Notes: generated from the letters alone by a model not told the origin. Counted from the stretch's first letter, positions 46,859-55,663 are shown. The stretch is DNA of 64,000 nucleotides from Anaerolinea sp. (GCA_020725865.1 DYEC01000010.1:1-64000); one strand, 5' to 3'. Program-made: numbers and translations.

Positions 46859-48216
46859 AGCTCTACAAAGAAAGACTCGGCAGCTCTATCAATTAATTCA
46901 CGCGTCATTGCAGGCTCAACAGCCATGTAGCGAGCAATATCCAAAATTTGATCACAAATATCACGCGGATGAGAAGCACGTAATTTCCGGTTACGCTTGA
47001 TGTACCATTCTTGTAGCAAATAAGCCAGCCCCTGATCGCTGTATGTAATGCCTTTTTGTGCCGCAACCCGACGGAAAATCTCGCGATACTCCTCATAATT
47101 AGGGTCACCAATCTCAACTTTATGTCGTAACCGACGCAGAAAAGCTTCGTCCACTAACTCTTTAGGAGGAAGATTGGTCGAGAAAATAACTAAAACATCA
47201 AATGGGACCTCGATTTTTCGCCCAGTGTGGAGTGTGAGATAATCAAAGCGACTCTCAAGCGGCACAATCCAACGATTAAGCAAATCTCGGGGCCGAACCA
47301 GCTGACGACCAAAATCGTCTATCAGCAAAATGCCACCATTGGCTTTCACCTGGAAAGGTGCCTCGTAATACTTATGGACATCATCGAATACCAGATCCAA
47401 CCCTGCCAGTGTCAGTTCGCCCCCAACTACTACAAAAGGCCGGCGAACACGAATCCAGCGAAGATCGCGGCGCGTTCCGCTTCGTAACCCACCTGTGCCC
47501 AACGGACTGACCTCATCCTCCGGGACTGCTTGATGGTTATTCGTATCGTACAGCTTGATCACTTGTCCATCAACATAGATTGAATATGGGATGTAAATCG
47601 TTTGACTTAATACTAAATTACCAATTGCGCGCGCCACGCTTGTCTTGCCATCCCCTGGAGGCCCGTAAAGAAAAATCGAAGTGCTGGAATTAACCGCGGG
47701 TCCTAATTTGTGAAATGTCTTTTCAGAAAGTACCAGTGAAGATAATACCTGCCTCATGATCCTGCTGGTCACCTGCAACCGCCCGCGACTTTGCTTTCTG
47801 CAAGCATCGTTATAAACCGACAGAGGCACAGGAGCCGGTCCGGCATACTGGCTTCTTTCAAGTGCTTCGCGGGCCCGGGCAATTCCCGCTCCCGTGATAG
47901 CGTATTGATAAGCACCTTCACCAATTCCAGCCTGAGAAGAACGCACCTCAATCAACTTTTCGCGCTTGAGAGCATCCAAGACTTGATCAATAACACCAGT
48001 GAAAGGTAGAGCAACTTCTTCGGCAATCTTAAATCCACTCAGATAGCCCTGAAAATACATTACCTTTAGTACAAGATCTTGAAGCCACAAGAAAGATAGA
48101 CCTGTGTCCTCAACCTTGCGAACTGGCGGCGGAAGATAAGCTGATTGGCTACCAGTAATCGGCGCCGAACTATCAGGTGTTGTTGCTGAAACTCCAGTTT
48201 TGGTAGGCATGCTCAT
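46855..48216 (-). CDS. AAA ATPase with N-terminal winged-helix-like region
   Basis: The ATG at 48216 (453 residues) has GGAGGG 7 nt upstream. The first 30 residues are Ser/Pro-rich and disordered. About 40-130 looks like a helix-turn-helix region (GFKIAEEVALPFTGVIDQVL). The AAA core (about 170-370) has Walker A YGPPGDGKTSVAR, Walker B GGILLIDDFGRQL, sensor FSTNLPP and the arginine finger region FLRRLRHKVE. The C-terminus is a helical lid. Proteins of this type are annotated as 'ATPases with chaperone activity', sometimes linked to pilus assembly; no pilus gene is nearby. Confidence 0.78.
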   Translation of the reverse strand: MSMPTKTGVSATTPDSSAPITGSQSAYLPPPVRKVEDTGLSFLWLQDLVLKVMYFQGYLSGFKIAEEVALPFTGVIDQVLDALKREKLIEVRSSQAGIGEGAYQYAITGAGIARAREALERSQYAGPAPVPLSVYNDACRKQSRGRLQVTSRIMRQVLSSLVLSEKTFHKLGPAVNSSTSIFLYGPPGDGKTSVARAIGNLVLSQTIYIPYSIYVDGQVIKLYDTNNHQAVPEDEVSPLGTGGLRSGTRRDLRWIRVRRPFVVVGGELTLAGLDLVFDDVHKYYEAPFQVKANGGILLIDDFGRQLVRPRDLLNRWIVPLESRFDYLTLHTGRKIEVPFDVLVIFSTNLPPKELVDEAFLRRLRHKVEIGDPNYEEYREIFRRVAAQKGITYSDQGLAYLLQEWYIKRNRKLRASHPRDICDQILDIARYMAVEPAMTRELIDRAAESFFVEL

Positions 48217-48265
48217 AAGCAATCCCTCCAATCGAAAGTTCTACAAAACCAGTGTATATCAAAAT

Positions 48266-48274
48266 ATTATAGCA
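48266..48274 (-). promoter_or_regulatory. extended -10 promoter of the ATPase-GDPD-GH3 operon
   Basis: On the minus strand TGCTATAAT is a perfect -10 hexamer (48266-48271) with TG one base upstream. The leader to the ATG at 48216 would be about 43 nt. It is divergent from the efp promoter, whose -35 begins 6 bp away. Confidence 0.55.
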
Positions 48275-48279
48275 TGCTC

Positions 48280-48308
48280 TTGCTTACCCTCATGCCCTGC
48301 GATATAAT
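48280..48308 (+). promoter_or_regulatory. efp promoter
   Basis: TTGCTT (48280-48285) and perfect TATAAT (48303-48308) are 17 bp apart. Transcription would start near 48315, 30 nt before the ATG. Confidence 0.65.
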
Positions 48309-48344
48309 CGACCTGCTAAACTCAATTCCATAAGGTAAAAAACT

Positions 48345-48902
48345 ATGATTGATGTAAATGATCTTCGTAAAGGTGTTACATTCGAGCTGGATGGTAACCT
48401 CTATAAAGTTTTAGACTATGAACACAATAAACCCGGACGTGGAAATGCTACTATTCGCATCAAAGCGCGCAATCTGCGTACCGGTGCTACCATCGAAAAG
48501 ACCTTTATTTCTGGCAACCGGGTGCAGGATGTGCGCCTGGAATATCAGATTGTTCAATATCTTTACCGCGATGGTCCCTTTTTCTATTTTATGAATACCG
48601 AAACCTATGAGCAGCCTGCTGTTGCCGCGGAAGTCATCGGTGATGCAGCAGGTTATTTGAAAGAGGGAATGGAAGTTAAACTTACCTTCTATAATAACGA
48701 GGTGATTGATATTGAATTACCCACATCGGTTGACTTGAAAGTTACACAAGCTGATGTTGCAGTCAAAGGTGATACTGCCACAGGTGTTACCAAGCGAGTC
48801 ACATTGGAAACCGGTGTAGAGGTGGATGTACCCTATTTTGTCAACGAGGGTGATACGATCAGGGTGGATACACGCACTGGCGCGTATGTTACTCGCGTTT
48901 AA
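48345..48902 (+). CDS. efp: translation elongation factor P
   Basis: EF-P relieves ribosome stalling at polyproline stretches. The 185 residues have the three-domain EF-P layout, ending in EGDTIRVDTRTGAYVTRV. The modification loop reads NKPGRGNA, so the tip residue is Arg32 rather than the Lys of the E. coli type (PGKG). Arg at this position is the site of rhamnosylation by EarP in Pseudomonas and Neisseria; other EF-Ps with Arg may be unmodified. No modification gene is in the window. The gene has its own near-consensus promoter. Confidence 0.95.
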   Translation: MIDVNDLRKGVTFELDGNLYKVLDYEHNKPGRGNATIRIKARNLRTGATIEKTFISGNRVQDVRLEYQIVQYLYRDGPFFYFMNTETYEQPAVAAEVIGDAAGYLKEGMEVKLTFYNNEVIDIELPTSVDLKVTQADVAVKGDTATGVTKRVTLETGVEVDVPYFVNEGDTIRVDTRTGAYVTRV

Positions 48903-48921
48903 CAAATCAGCGAAAAACGGT

Positions 48922-48957
48922 TTAGAGTCTGTCTCCAAGTGCAGAGACAGACTCTAA
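48922..48957. repeat. perfect 14-bp inverted repeat after efp
   Basis: TTAGAGTCTGTCTC (48922-48935) and its exact complement (48944-48957) flank an 8-nt loop. No T-run follows on the plus strand; on the minus strand TTTTT occurs 4 nt past the stem. It may be a transcription terminator or an mRNA-stabilising hairpin between efp and the Cys-rich gene, or a stop for minus-strand transcripts running through from 49318. Confidence 0.65.
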
Positions 48958-48978
48958 GTAATTTCAGGAGCAACCTAC

Positions 48979-49317
48979 ATGCGCACCCCTGCCGGATTTG
49001 AATGTCGGTTCTTTTACGGGGATTATTACCGAGGTAGAAAACATGAAGAGTGTCGCTTGATTGGCAATACAAAATCACCGCGTCACTGGACATCCAATCT
49101 TTGTAAAAATTGTCCTGTTCCTCGAATTCTTCAGGCAAATGCCTGCGCGAACATGGTTCTGTCCGCTACAGTTACAGGGCTACCCTTTGGATTGGCACGC
49201 CGCGTGGTAATAAAAGCACACTGCACACTTACCCAAACTGATGTGACACAGCCAGAAATTGGCTGTGGACAATGTCACCCGTTACCAGATATTTTTACAC
49301 CAAACTCACAATGCTAG
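48979..49317 (+). CDS. small cysteine-rich protein of unknown function
   Basis: The 112-residue protein begins MRTPAGFECRFFYGDYYRGR and has nine Cys, including CKNC and CGQC pairs. The spacing suggests a metal-binding fold (zinc or an iron-sulfur cluster), and no membrane segment is present. An AGGAG site lies about 8 nt before the ATG. It has no recognisable family to me. It is downstream of efp past a strong hairpin and is exactly adjacent, stop to stop, to the convergent membrane protein gene. Confidence 0.7.
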   Translation: MRTPAGFECRFFYGDYYRGRKHEECRLIGNTKSPRHWTSNLCKNCPVPRILQANACANMVLSATVTGLPFGLARRVVIKAHCTLTQTDVTQPEIGCGQCHPLPDIFTPNSQC

Positions 49318-50382
49318 TTACCCCCTCTCAACACTAGGTGTGGCCGTTTCTCTGCCGGAAGCCCCGCTCACACTGCTCGTTGAGGTCTCAACCCGAAAAA
49401 CATCTAAAATACGACGCACCAGATCATAAACAAGGTTCTGCCGGAAACCGGCTACCCAAGCCAACAAATATACAACAAGCGCAGAGTTTATGGCAGTTAC
49501 ATCTGAACCACCACCCGCCGTCAGGGTGAAAAAACCTGCCTGAATCACAATAAATATAAAAGCACCCAACGGAACACCTAAAATGGGATTGGTGTAGTAC
49601 CACAAAGCGTGTTGATGGTCAAAATCCTGCCGATCAGCAACATGGCGCCATAACACAAACAATGCACCAACAATCCCCCCCATGGCACCCCAAATCATTG
49701 AATTAATTAACTGAGCAACATTGACAGACATGACCATGTGGCTTATCAAAGATGCGCTTGGAGCTATATTAACAAAATAAAACATTGCCCCAAGAAAAAG
49801 CAACCACAAAACCTCATACGCCAAAATCCAAGGAGCGTATTTCCTGGAAGACTCCCGCATACGAGGCATGAAATCCAGACGATGCTCAACCTCCGCCAGC
49901 AACCTATCGGCTTCTTCAAAGTTTTCCTTACCAGCCAGCAAATAATTACGTGCCTGTTGGATAAGATTAAGGAGGTAAGCAGCCAATTCCACATTATTTA
50001 TTTCCCGGTTAATTCGACTTTGTGCTTCTTCGGTCCTCTGCCAGAACCGATCAATACGGGAGCGCAGAATCAGCCTATCTAGTATTTTTTCGTCCGCAGG
50101 CAATGCTGGTAAAGGTATTGCTCCCCACGGAGCGCCACCCTCCAACTCCTCCTCTAGGATCATTGGTTCATAAGCATGCATTGCTTCATCTCTTGCGACT
50201 TCACCCTCACCTCCTATCACTTCTCTGGCACCTAGAATCTCTCCACCTTCGCTTGCAACTGGCTCGGTTGGCACAACCGGTTGTTCAACCTCATCTGCAA
50301 CGGGTGTTTCTTCAATACTCTGTGCATCAACACCCGAGTCACCGGACTTTTCTTGCTCATCGAATGGTTGATACATTCCCAT
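49318..50382 (-). CDS. polytopic membrane protein with long acidic N-terminus
   Basis: The 354-residue protein starts at an ATG with GGAGG 7 nt upstream. The first 100 residues are rich in Glu, Val and Pro and probably disordered. About 105-185 is a charged helical segment (RFWQRTEEAQSRINREINNV), followed by four predicted membrane helices (about 190-325). A Ser/Thr tail (VETSTSSVSGASGRETATPS) ends the protein. I do not recognise the family. The disordered tails make it a plausible target of the Ser/Thr kinases, but this is only an inference. Confidence 0.7.
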   Translation of the reverse strand: MGMYQPFDEQEKSGDSGVDAQSIEETPVADEVEQPVVPTEPVASEGGEILGAREVIGGEGEVARDEAMHAYEPMILEEELEGGAPWGAIPLPALPADEKILDRLILRSRIDRFWQRTEEAQSRINREINNVELAAYLLNLIQQARNYLLAGKENFEEADRLLAEVEHRLDFMPRMRESSRKYAPWILAYEVLWLLFLGAMFYFVNIAPSASLISHMVMSVNVAQLINSMIWGAMGGIVGALFVLWRHVADRQDFDHQHALWYYTNPILGVPLGAFIFIVIQAGFFTLTAGGGSDVTAINSALVVYLLAWVAGFRQNLVYDLVRRILDVFRVETSTSSVSGASGRETATPSVERG

Positions 50383-50536
50383 AGTAATACCTCCTTACCG
50401 CTTATCAATAACCGAAACCCATCTTAAACCCCCTTCACAGTATAGAGGATACAAAACGATAAGTCAACCATAAGTCTGTTGAGCGGACAATTTTAAATCA
50501 AATAAAAAAATTTACCTGAATACACTCCAAATTTTA

Positions 50537-50566
50537 TAAGAATATTCTTAATTATTTGTCCGGACA
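50537..50566. promoter_or_regulatory. two perfect palindromes upstream of the ftsH promoter
   Basis: TAAGAATATTCTTA (50537-50550, 14 bp) and TGTCCGGACA (50557-50566, 10 bp) are perfect palindromes whose centres are 18 bp apart. The half site CGGACAA recurs at 50484-50490. They lie about 50 to 75 bp upstream of the predicted ftsH start, where activators or upstream repressors commonly bind. The rest of the 280-bp gap is AT-rich without other clear structure. Confidence 0.45.
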
Positions 50567-50598
50567 CTATCCAATATCTGGTAACACTGTATAGAGAT

Positions 50599-50607
50599 TG
50601 GTATAAT
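50599..50607 (+). promoter_or_regulatory. extended -10 promoter of ftsH
   Basis: TGGTATAAT carries a perfect -10 hexamer (50602-50607) with TG one base upstream. Transcription would begin near 50614, giving a leader of about 49 nt that is almost entirely the hairpin at 50620-50647 and the ribosome binding site. Confidence 0.55.
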
Positions 50608-50619
50608 CTCAATTGAAAG

Positions 50620-50647
50620 TTTCGCAAACGTTTTGTTGTTTGCGAAA
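50620..50647 (+). promoter_or_regulatory. 5' leader hairpin of ftsH
   Basis: TTTCGCAAAC and GTTTGCGAAA form a perfect 10-bp stem with an 8-nt loop, extendable by three more pairs past one bulged base. It ends just upstream of the GGAGG site (50653-50657). The position fits translation control or 5' end protection of the ftsH mRNA. Confidence 0.5.
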
Positions 50648-50662
50648 GCTTGGGAGGCTTCT

Positions 50663-52522
50663 GTGAATTCTCGTAATCAGTCTTATTTCGTTTACGTTTT
50701 ACTGTTCATCGCCATTATCGCTATGCTGATTTACAGTTTTGGCGTTCAAGGGACAGGGCAAGAATCGTTAACAATTAATAAAGTAGCAGACGAATTGAAA
50801 GCTGGAAATATCAAGCGCATCGTCGAGGATGAAAACCGCCTGACGATAACTTTTGCTGATGGTTCTCAAGGCAAATCAACCAAAGAATCCAATGCTACCT
50901 TGGTCGAACAATTGCTACAGCTGGGCGTAACCACAGAGCAGCTGTCTTCCAGCAAAGTAGATATAGAGATCAAACCACCCAGCGCCTGGATGAGTGTTTT
51001 GACCGTTCTTGGCTATGTGCTGCCATTCTTGATACTGGCAGGGGCATTCTTTTTTATATTTCGTCAGGCACAGGGCAGTAATAACGCTGCGATGTCGTTT
51101 GGTAAATCCCGCGCCCGTATGTTTACTGGCGATCAGCCGACCGTCACCTTTGAGGATGTGGCAGGAATAGAAGAAGCCAAAGAAGAGCTCAAGGAGGTAG
51201 TTGAGTTTCTGCGAGAACCACAAAAGTTTATTTCGCTGGGGGCACGCATCCCCAAAGGTGTCCTACTGGTTGGACCTCCGGGCACCGGCAAAACTCTATT
51301 GGCCAAAGCAGTTTCTGGAGAAGCGGGTGTTCCTTTCTTCTCGATTTCAGGTTCAGAGTTTGTAGAAATGTTTGTTGGTGTTGGCGCTTCTCGTGTTCGT
51401 GACTTGTTCGATCAAGCCAAACGTCACTCACCCTGTATTGTTTTCGTGGATGAAATTGACGCGGTAGGTCGTCAGCGCGGTGCAGGACTGGGCGGTAGCC
51501 ACGACGAGCGGGAACAGACCTTGAACCAGATGCTGGTTGAGATGGATGGTTTTGATACAGATACCAATATCATCATTATGGCTGCCACCAACCGTCCAGA
51601 TATCCTTGACCCAGCCCTGTTGCGTCCGGGTCGCTTTGATCGCCGTGTTATCCTGGACCGTCCCGATGTGCGAGGACGAGAAGCTATCCTAAAAGTGCAC
51701 GTCAAAGGAAAACCCCTGGCACCCGATGTTGATTTAAATGTGCTCGCTCGCGCTACGCCGGGATTTGTCGGTGCTGATCTAGAAAATCTTGTCAATGAAG
51801 CTGCTATTTTGGCAGCTCGCCGCAATAAACGTGTGATCACCCAAACCGAATTTGAAGAAGCTATTGAGCGCGTAATTGCCGGTCCTGAGCGTAAAAGCCG
51901 TTTAATCAGTGAAGAAGAAAAGCGGATTGTTGCTTACCACGAGGCTGGTCATGCAGTGGTTATGAACACCCTGCCCGAAGCCGATCCTGTTCAAAAGGTT
52001 TCTATAATTGCCCGTGGCATGGCTGGCGGCTATACGTTGGCACTTCCACAAGAAGACCGCATACTTATGTCCCGCAAGAAATTGATGGCTGAGATGATTG
52101 GCTTGTTGGGCGGGCGTGCCGCCGAGGAGCTAGTCTTTGACGATATTACCTCAGGGGCTTCAAATGATATTGAACGGGTAACTCAGTTAGCGCGCGCGAT
52201 GGTTACTCGACTGGGAATGAGTGAACAGCTCGGCCCAATGATTTACGGACAAAAGGAAGAGCTGATTTTCCTCGGCAGGGAAATTGCTGAACAACGTGAT
52301 TACTCCGAGGCAGTCGCCATGCAAATTGATCAGGAAGTGCGTCGTTTGGTTAACGAAGCCTTTCAGAAAGCAAAAGAAATTCTGAATCAGTATCGCGATA
52401 AGCTAGATGCAGTCGCCCAACGGCTTTTGGAAGCAGAGACAATTTCAAGAGAAGAGTTTGAATCCATCTTCCCGCCTCCTGTTCCCAAAAAGAGCGGAAC
52501 CCCTGCGCCAGTTCTGCGCTAA
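50663..52522 (+). CDS. ftsH: ATP-dependent zinc metalloprotease FtsH
   Basis: FtsH degrades membrane and short-lived cytosolic proteins. I take the GTG at 50663 as start (GGAGG 5 nt upstream), giving 619 residues; the reading frame is open further upstream but has no signal there. Two membrane helices (about 7-26 and 110-133) flank an extracytoplasmic domain. The AAA core has [31 protein letters not shown] and the second region of homology [20 protein letters not shown]. The protease active site HEAGHAVV and the third zinc ligand region (ITSGASNDI) are present. Confidence 0.95.
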   Translation: MNSRNQSYFVYVLLFIAIIAMLIYSFGVQGTGQESLTINKVADELKAGNIKRIVEDENRLTITFADGSQGKSTKESNATLVEQLLQLGVTTEQLSSSKVDIEIKPPSAWMSVLTVLGYVLPFLILAGAFFFIFRQAQGSNNAAMSFGKSRARMFTGDQPTVTFEDVAGIEEAKEELKEVVEFLREPQKFISLGARIPKGVLLVGPPGTGKTLLAKAVSGEAGVPFFSISGSEFVEMFVGVGASRVRDLFDQAKRHSPCIVFVDEIDAVGRQRGAGLGGSHDEREQTLNQMLVEMDGFDTDTNIIIMAATNRPDILDPALLRPGRFDRRVILDRPDVRGREAILKVHVKGKPLAPDVDLNVLARATPGFVGADLENLVNEAAILAARRNKRVITQTEFEEAIERVIAGPERKSRLISEEEKRIVAYHEAGHAVVMNTLPEADPVQKVSIIARGMAGGYTLALPQEDRILMSRKKLMAEMIGLLGGRAAEELVFDDITSGASNDIERVTQLARAMVTRLGMSEQLGPMIYGQKEELIFLGREIAEQRDYSEAVAMQIDQEVRRLVNEAFQKAKEILNQYRDKLDAVAQRLLEAETISREEFESIFPPPVPKKSGTPAPVLR

Positions 52523-52532
52523 TTCTTACACA

Positions 52533-52582
52533 AAATCATCAGGTGTGGAGCACTTTATTGGCGTTTCCACACCTGATGATTT
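52533..52582 (-). terminator. 17-bp inverted repeat between ftsH and miaA
   Basis: A perfect 17-bp stem (52533-52549 with 52566-52582, core CATCAGGTGTGGA) encloses a 16-nt loop. The right arm encodes the last residues of MiaA. On the minus strand the stem is followed by a U-rich tail (TTTTGTGT); the plus-strand tail is weaker. It probably ends miaA transcription and may also stop ftsH. Confidence 0.55.
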
Positions 52583-53499
52583 CTGACAAGAGCTTCCACT
52601 TGCTCCAGCGTATCATCTTGTATATCAAACCAGTGAATAGAAGGATCGTTGTACTTAAACCAGTTCGCCTGTCGGCGAACAAACTGGCGCGTCGAACGTT
52701 TCATTTCTGAAACCGCTTCTTCAAGCGAGCATTTACCCTGTAAATATTGGATGATCTGGCGGTATCCAATCGCCGAAAACGCTGGCAAATCCGGACTGTA
52801 ACCGCTAGCAAGTAAGGTTTGCACTTCACCAACCAATCCATCAGCAATCATTTGATCAATTCGCTCATCAATGCGGCGATACAACTCTGCGCGGGGACGT
52901 CTTAAACCAACCATCAAAACGCTATAGTTTGACGCCACCCGCTGGCGCTGCTCAGCAAAACGCTTACCAGTGCGAAAAATAACCTCTAAAGCCCGCACAG
53001 TTCTACGTAGATTACGGGGATCAATCTTGCCGGCTGCCTCTGGATCTATGATTGTGAGCCTGCGATGTAACTCAAACGGTCCAATAGACTTCGACCATTT
53101 CTCCAAAACATTACGAAGTCGCAAATCCGGTGGCTGCTTGGGCAGATTCCAGCCTTCAATTATCGCCCTAATATATTGCCCTGTGCCACCGACCAGAAGG
53201 GGAAGTTTCTCTCTGGCATGAATAGCTGCAATCACTTGATATGCCATCCTTTGAAACAGCGCCAAAGACCAGGTTTCATCGGGATCAGCCACATCAATTA
53301 GGTGATGAGGTACTCTGGCTCGATCTTCTGGCGAAGGTTTTGCCGTGCCAATATCCATCCTTCGATAGAAAAGGCGTGAATCCGCCGAGACGATCTCGCC
53401 ATGCAAACGCTCTGCTAAACGGATCGAAAATTCGGTCTTTCCAACCGCTGTTGGACCAACGATAACCAGAAGCGGCAAGGGAACATCAACCAATGGCAT
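52555..53499 (-). CDS. miaA: tRNA dimethylallyltransferase MiaA
   Basis: MiaA puts an isopentenyl group on A37 of tRNAs that read UNN codons. The start at the ATG 53499 gives 314 residues and a P-loop IVGPTAVGKTEFSIRLA close to the N-terminus. Other motifs are EIVSADSRLFYRRMDIGTAK, VGGTGQYIRAIIEGW and RQFVRRQANWFK. It overlaps the end of yraN by 14 bp. Its 3' end forms half of a long hairpin. Confidence 0.93.
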   Translation of the reverse strand: MPLVDVPLPLLVIVGPTAVGKTEFSIRLAERLHGEIVSADSRLFYRRMDIGTAKPSPEDRARVPHHLIDVADPDETWSLALFQRMAYQVIAAIHAREKLPLLVGGTGQYIRAIIEGWNLPKQPPDLRLRNVLEKWSKSIGPFELHRRLTIIDPEAAGKIDPRNLRRTVRALEVIFRTGKRFAEQRQRVASNYSVLMVGLRRPRAELYRRIDERIDQMIADGLVGEVQTLLASGYSPDLPAFSAIGYRQIIQYLQGKCSLEEAVSEMKRSTRQFVRRQANWFKYNDPSIHWFDIQDDTLEQVEALVRNHQVWKRQ

Positions 53500-53866
53500 T
53501 TTTAAACCACTCAACTCTTACCAGTTTACTCCTGGGCGCTCCCTGAATAGCAATAACATCAATACGCCAAGACAGGTCACTCAAGTCAGGATGAGATTGA
53601 AGATAGGATTCAGCTGATTGGACCAAACGAGTTTGTTTCAAAGACGAGACCGCCATCTCAGGAAACCCAAAGCTATCGGTGGTTCTGGTTTTTACTTCTA
53701 CAAAAACCAAAACATCCCCTTGTTTGATCACCAAATCCAGCTCACCATAGGGCGTGTGAACATTTCGGTCAAGCACGATCCACCCGCGCTCCGCAAAATA
53801 TGCTTCAGCATACTGCTCACCCCAGCGTCCGATGTATTGATTATGACCTTTGACGTCCTTCGCCAT
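53486..53866 (-). CDS. YraN family protein (UPF0102)
   Basis: The 126-residue protein has the UPF0102 signature: RWGEQYAEAYFAERGW, YGELDLVIKQGDVLVFVEVKTR and AESYLQSHPDLSDLSWRIDV. The acidic residues and Lys (ELD...VEVK) match the PD-(D/E)xK endonuclease-like core. The family is often linked with DNA processing, and direct evidence of activity is scant. It is the upstream partner of miaA in a two-gene unit, with overlapping ends. Confidence 0.9.
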   Translation of the reverse strand: MAKDVKGHNQYIGRWGEQYAEAYFAERGWIVLDRNVHTPYGELDLVIKQGDVLVFVEVKTRTTDSFGFPEMAVSSLKQTRLVQSAESYLQSHPDLSDLSWRIDVIAIQGAPRSKLVRVEWFKNAIG

Positions 53867-53968
53867 TCTAGTTTTTCACATCTCTCAAGCGCAAACCTTA
53901 GGAAAAGTATATAATAACATAATAAAGGTGTGTCTTGTGTATCCGCCTTATCAACTGATGAGGTCTAG

Positions 53969-54472
53969 ATGGGAAAATATGCGAACTTCTTGCGTGATAC
54001 AGATCTGTTTTACAACCTAACGCCCACCCAGCTCGAATTGATCGAGAACATCTGCGAGGAACACGTTTATCAGGCTGGTGAAACAATATTTGAAGAAAAC
54101 TCTCGCGAAAATGAATTATATATTGTTTACCAGGGTCAAGTGGAAATCTCTATCAGCCCTTCCCTGATTGCACCACGCATGAGCACAGAAGTGCATCCTG
54201 AACCTGTTGCTAAATTGTTGCGTGGACAATCCTTTGGTGAAGTTGCCTTAGTAGATGAAGGTGTCCGAACCGGAACGGCAAAAGCCAGAGAAAAAAACAC
54301 GATCCTCTTACGGATTCCAAGACAAAAATTAATTATGCTCTGTAGCACGTATCCGGAATTGGGTTATCGTGTAATGTACAATCTGGCTACAGACTTGGCT
54401 GGTAAAATCCGTAATGCTGACCTTAAGATACGCGAGGTATTATTGTACCGGAAAGACCAGACTGAGGTATAG
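53969..54472 (+). CDS. cyclic-nucleotide-binding-domain protein
   Basis: The 167 residues form one cNMP-binding domain (about 8-125) and a C-terminal helix. Motifs are LFYNLTPTQLELI and the phosphate-binding cassette GQSFGEVALVDEGVRTGTAKA, with Glu and Arg in place for ribose and phosphate. There is no DNA-binding helix-turn-helix, so it is not a CRP-type regulator; it may be a free-standing cAMP or c-di-AMP/cGMP sensor. It opens a six-gene plus-strand run, 23 nt before cinA. It has a GAGG site before the ATG. Confidence 0.83.
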   Translation: MGKYANFLRDTDLFYNLTPTQLELIENICEEHVYQAGETIFEENSRENELYIVYQGQVEISISPSLIAPRMSTEVHPEPVAKLLRGQSFGEVALVDEGVRTGTAKAREKNTILLRIPRQKLIMLCSTYPELGYRVMYNLATDLAGKIRNADLKIREVLLYRKDQTEV

Positions 54473-54495
54473 TTAGAGTTTATTTATAGGGTATC

Positions 54496-55641
54496 ATGAC
54501 AACAGCTGAAATAATCGCGATCGGAACCGAATTGCTTTTGGGGGAAATTCAAGATACCAACACCTGCTACCTGGCGCGGCACTTAAGAGGTATTGGGATT
54601 GATTTGTATCGCTCTACGATCGTTGGAGATAACCCTAGCCGTATTGCTCAGGCTATTCAGGAATCTTTGGCGCGCGCCGATCTTATCATTACTACGGGCG
54701 GATTGGGTCCAACCATTGATGACCCCACCCGCCAGGCAGTTGCCCAAGCGGCAGGTGTATCCCTTGAGTTCCGCTCCGAGTTATGGGAGCAAATACAAAC
54801 CCGCTTTGCACGCTATGGGCGAAAAGCCACCGAAAATAACCGCCGCCAGGCTTACATCCCACAAGGTGCCATTGCTGTCGAAAATCCCATTGGTACCGCA
54901 CCAGCGTTTATTCTAGAAAAAGACCTGAAAACCATCATCAGCTTGCCGGGTGTACCAAGAGAACTAGAATACCTTTGGGAACAGCAGATTTTGCACTATC
55001 TCAAAAACCGCTATGACCTCCACGGTCTCATCAAAGTGCGCGTTATTCATCTTGCAGGTGTTGGCGAATCACAGGTGGACGAATGGATTGGCGATCTAGA
55101 AGCTCAAGATAACCCTACGATTGGCTTACTAGCACACCCTGGGCAAATTGACATTCGCATTGCAGCAAAAGCAGAGAGCGAAGAGCAAGCTGACAACCTG
55201 ATTGCTCTTGCTGAAGCAGTTGTGCGGGAAAAGTGTGGAGACCATATCTACGGTGCAAACGCGACGACGTTGGAACAGGTAGTCTTGCAAAAACTGACAG
55301 ATCGTCACCAGAGTCTCACAATCATCGAATGCGGGTTGTCAGGTGCTTTATGCACCCGTCTGACCGAAGTTCTTGCAACTGCCCCGGAAATTAAGATATT
55401 CTCACGGCAATGTGAAAATAATCTTGAATACAAGCAAATCATTGAAGCACGCCTGATATTTGAAACCGATATTATTTTCGGCGTATGTCTGCAAACCGAC
55501 AACGAAAAACTGGTGTTACATCTGAATTTGTTTTTGCCTGAAGAAGCCAAAGAGACCTCTCGCTTTTTTGGCGGACACCCCGCAAATGCTGTGCTTTGGT
55601 CGGTCAATATGGCACTGGATTACCTGCGAAGAAACCTTTAA
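54496..55641 (+). CDS. cinA: CinA-like protein with degenerate C-terminal domain
   Basis: Residues about 1-170 match the CinA N-terminal (MoCF/COG1058) domain: AEIIAIGTELLLGEIQDTNT, TTGGLGPTIDDPTRQAVA and SLPGVPRELEYLWEQQ. This part hydrolyses ADP-ribose in other CinAs. The following domain (about 180-245) is intact. The last part (about 265-381) should be the NMN deamidase domain with AESCTGG, but reads IIECGLSGALCTRLTEV, so the catalytic Ser/Thr motif is lost. Pyridine-nucleotide salvage via NMN deamidation is therefore doubtful. It lies between a cNMP-binding protein and the MtaD-CYTH gene. Confidence 0.83.
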   Translation: MTTAEIIAIGTELLLGEIQDTNTCYLARHLRGIGIDLYRSTIVGDNPSRIAQAIQESLARADLIITTGGLGPTIDDPTRQAVAQAAGVSLEFRSELWEQIQTRFARYGRKATENNRRQAYIPQGAIAVENPIGTAPAFILEKDLKTIISLPGVPRELEYLWEQQILHYLKNRYDLHGLIKVRVIHLAGVGESQVDEWIGDLEAQDNPTIGLLAHPGQIDIRIAAKAESEEQADNLIALAEAVVREKCGDHIYGANATTLEQVVLQKLTDRHQSLTIIECGLSGALCTRLTEVLATAPEIKIFSRQCENNLEYKQIIEARLIFETDIIFGVCLQTDNEKLVLHLNLFLPEEAKETSRFFGGHPANAVLWSVNMALDYLRRNL

Positions 55642-55663
55642 CTCCTAAAGGAAAGAGAAAAGA

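Noticed and set aside
53898-54086. Small minus-strand open frame before the cNMP-binding gene
   Set aside because: Overlaps the start of a good plus-strand gene and has no ribosome binding site or conserved pattern.
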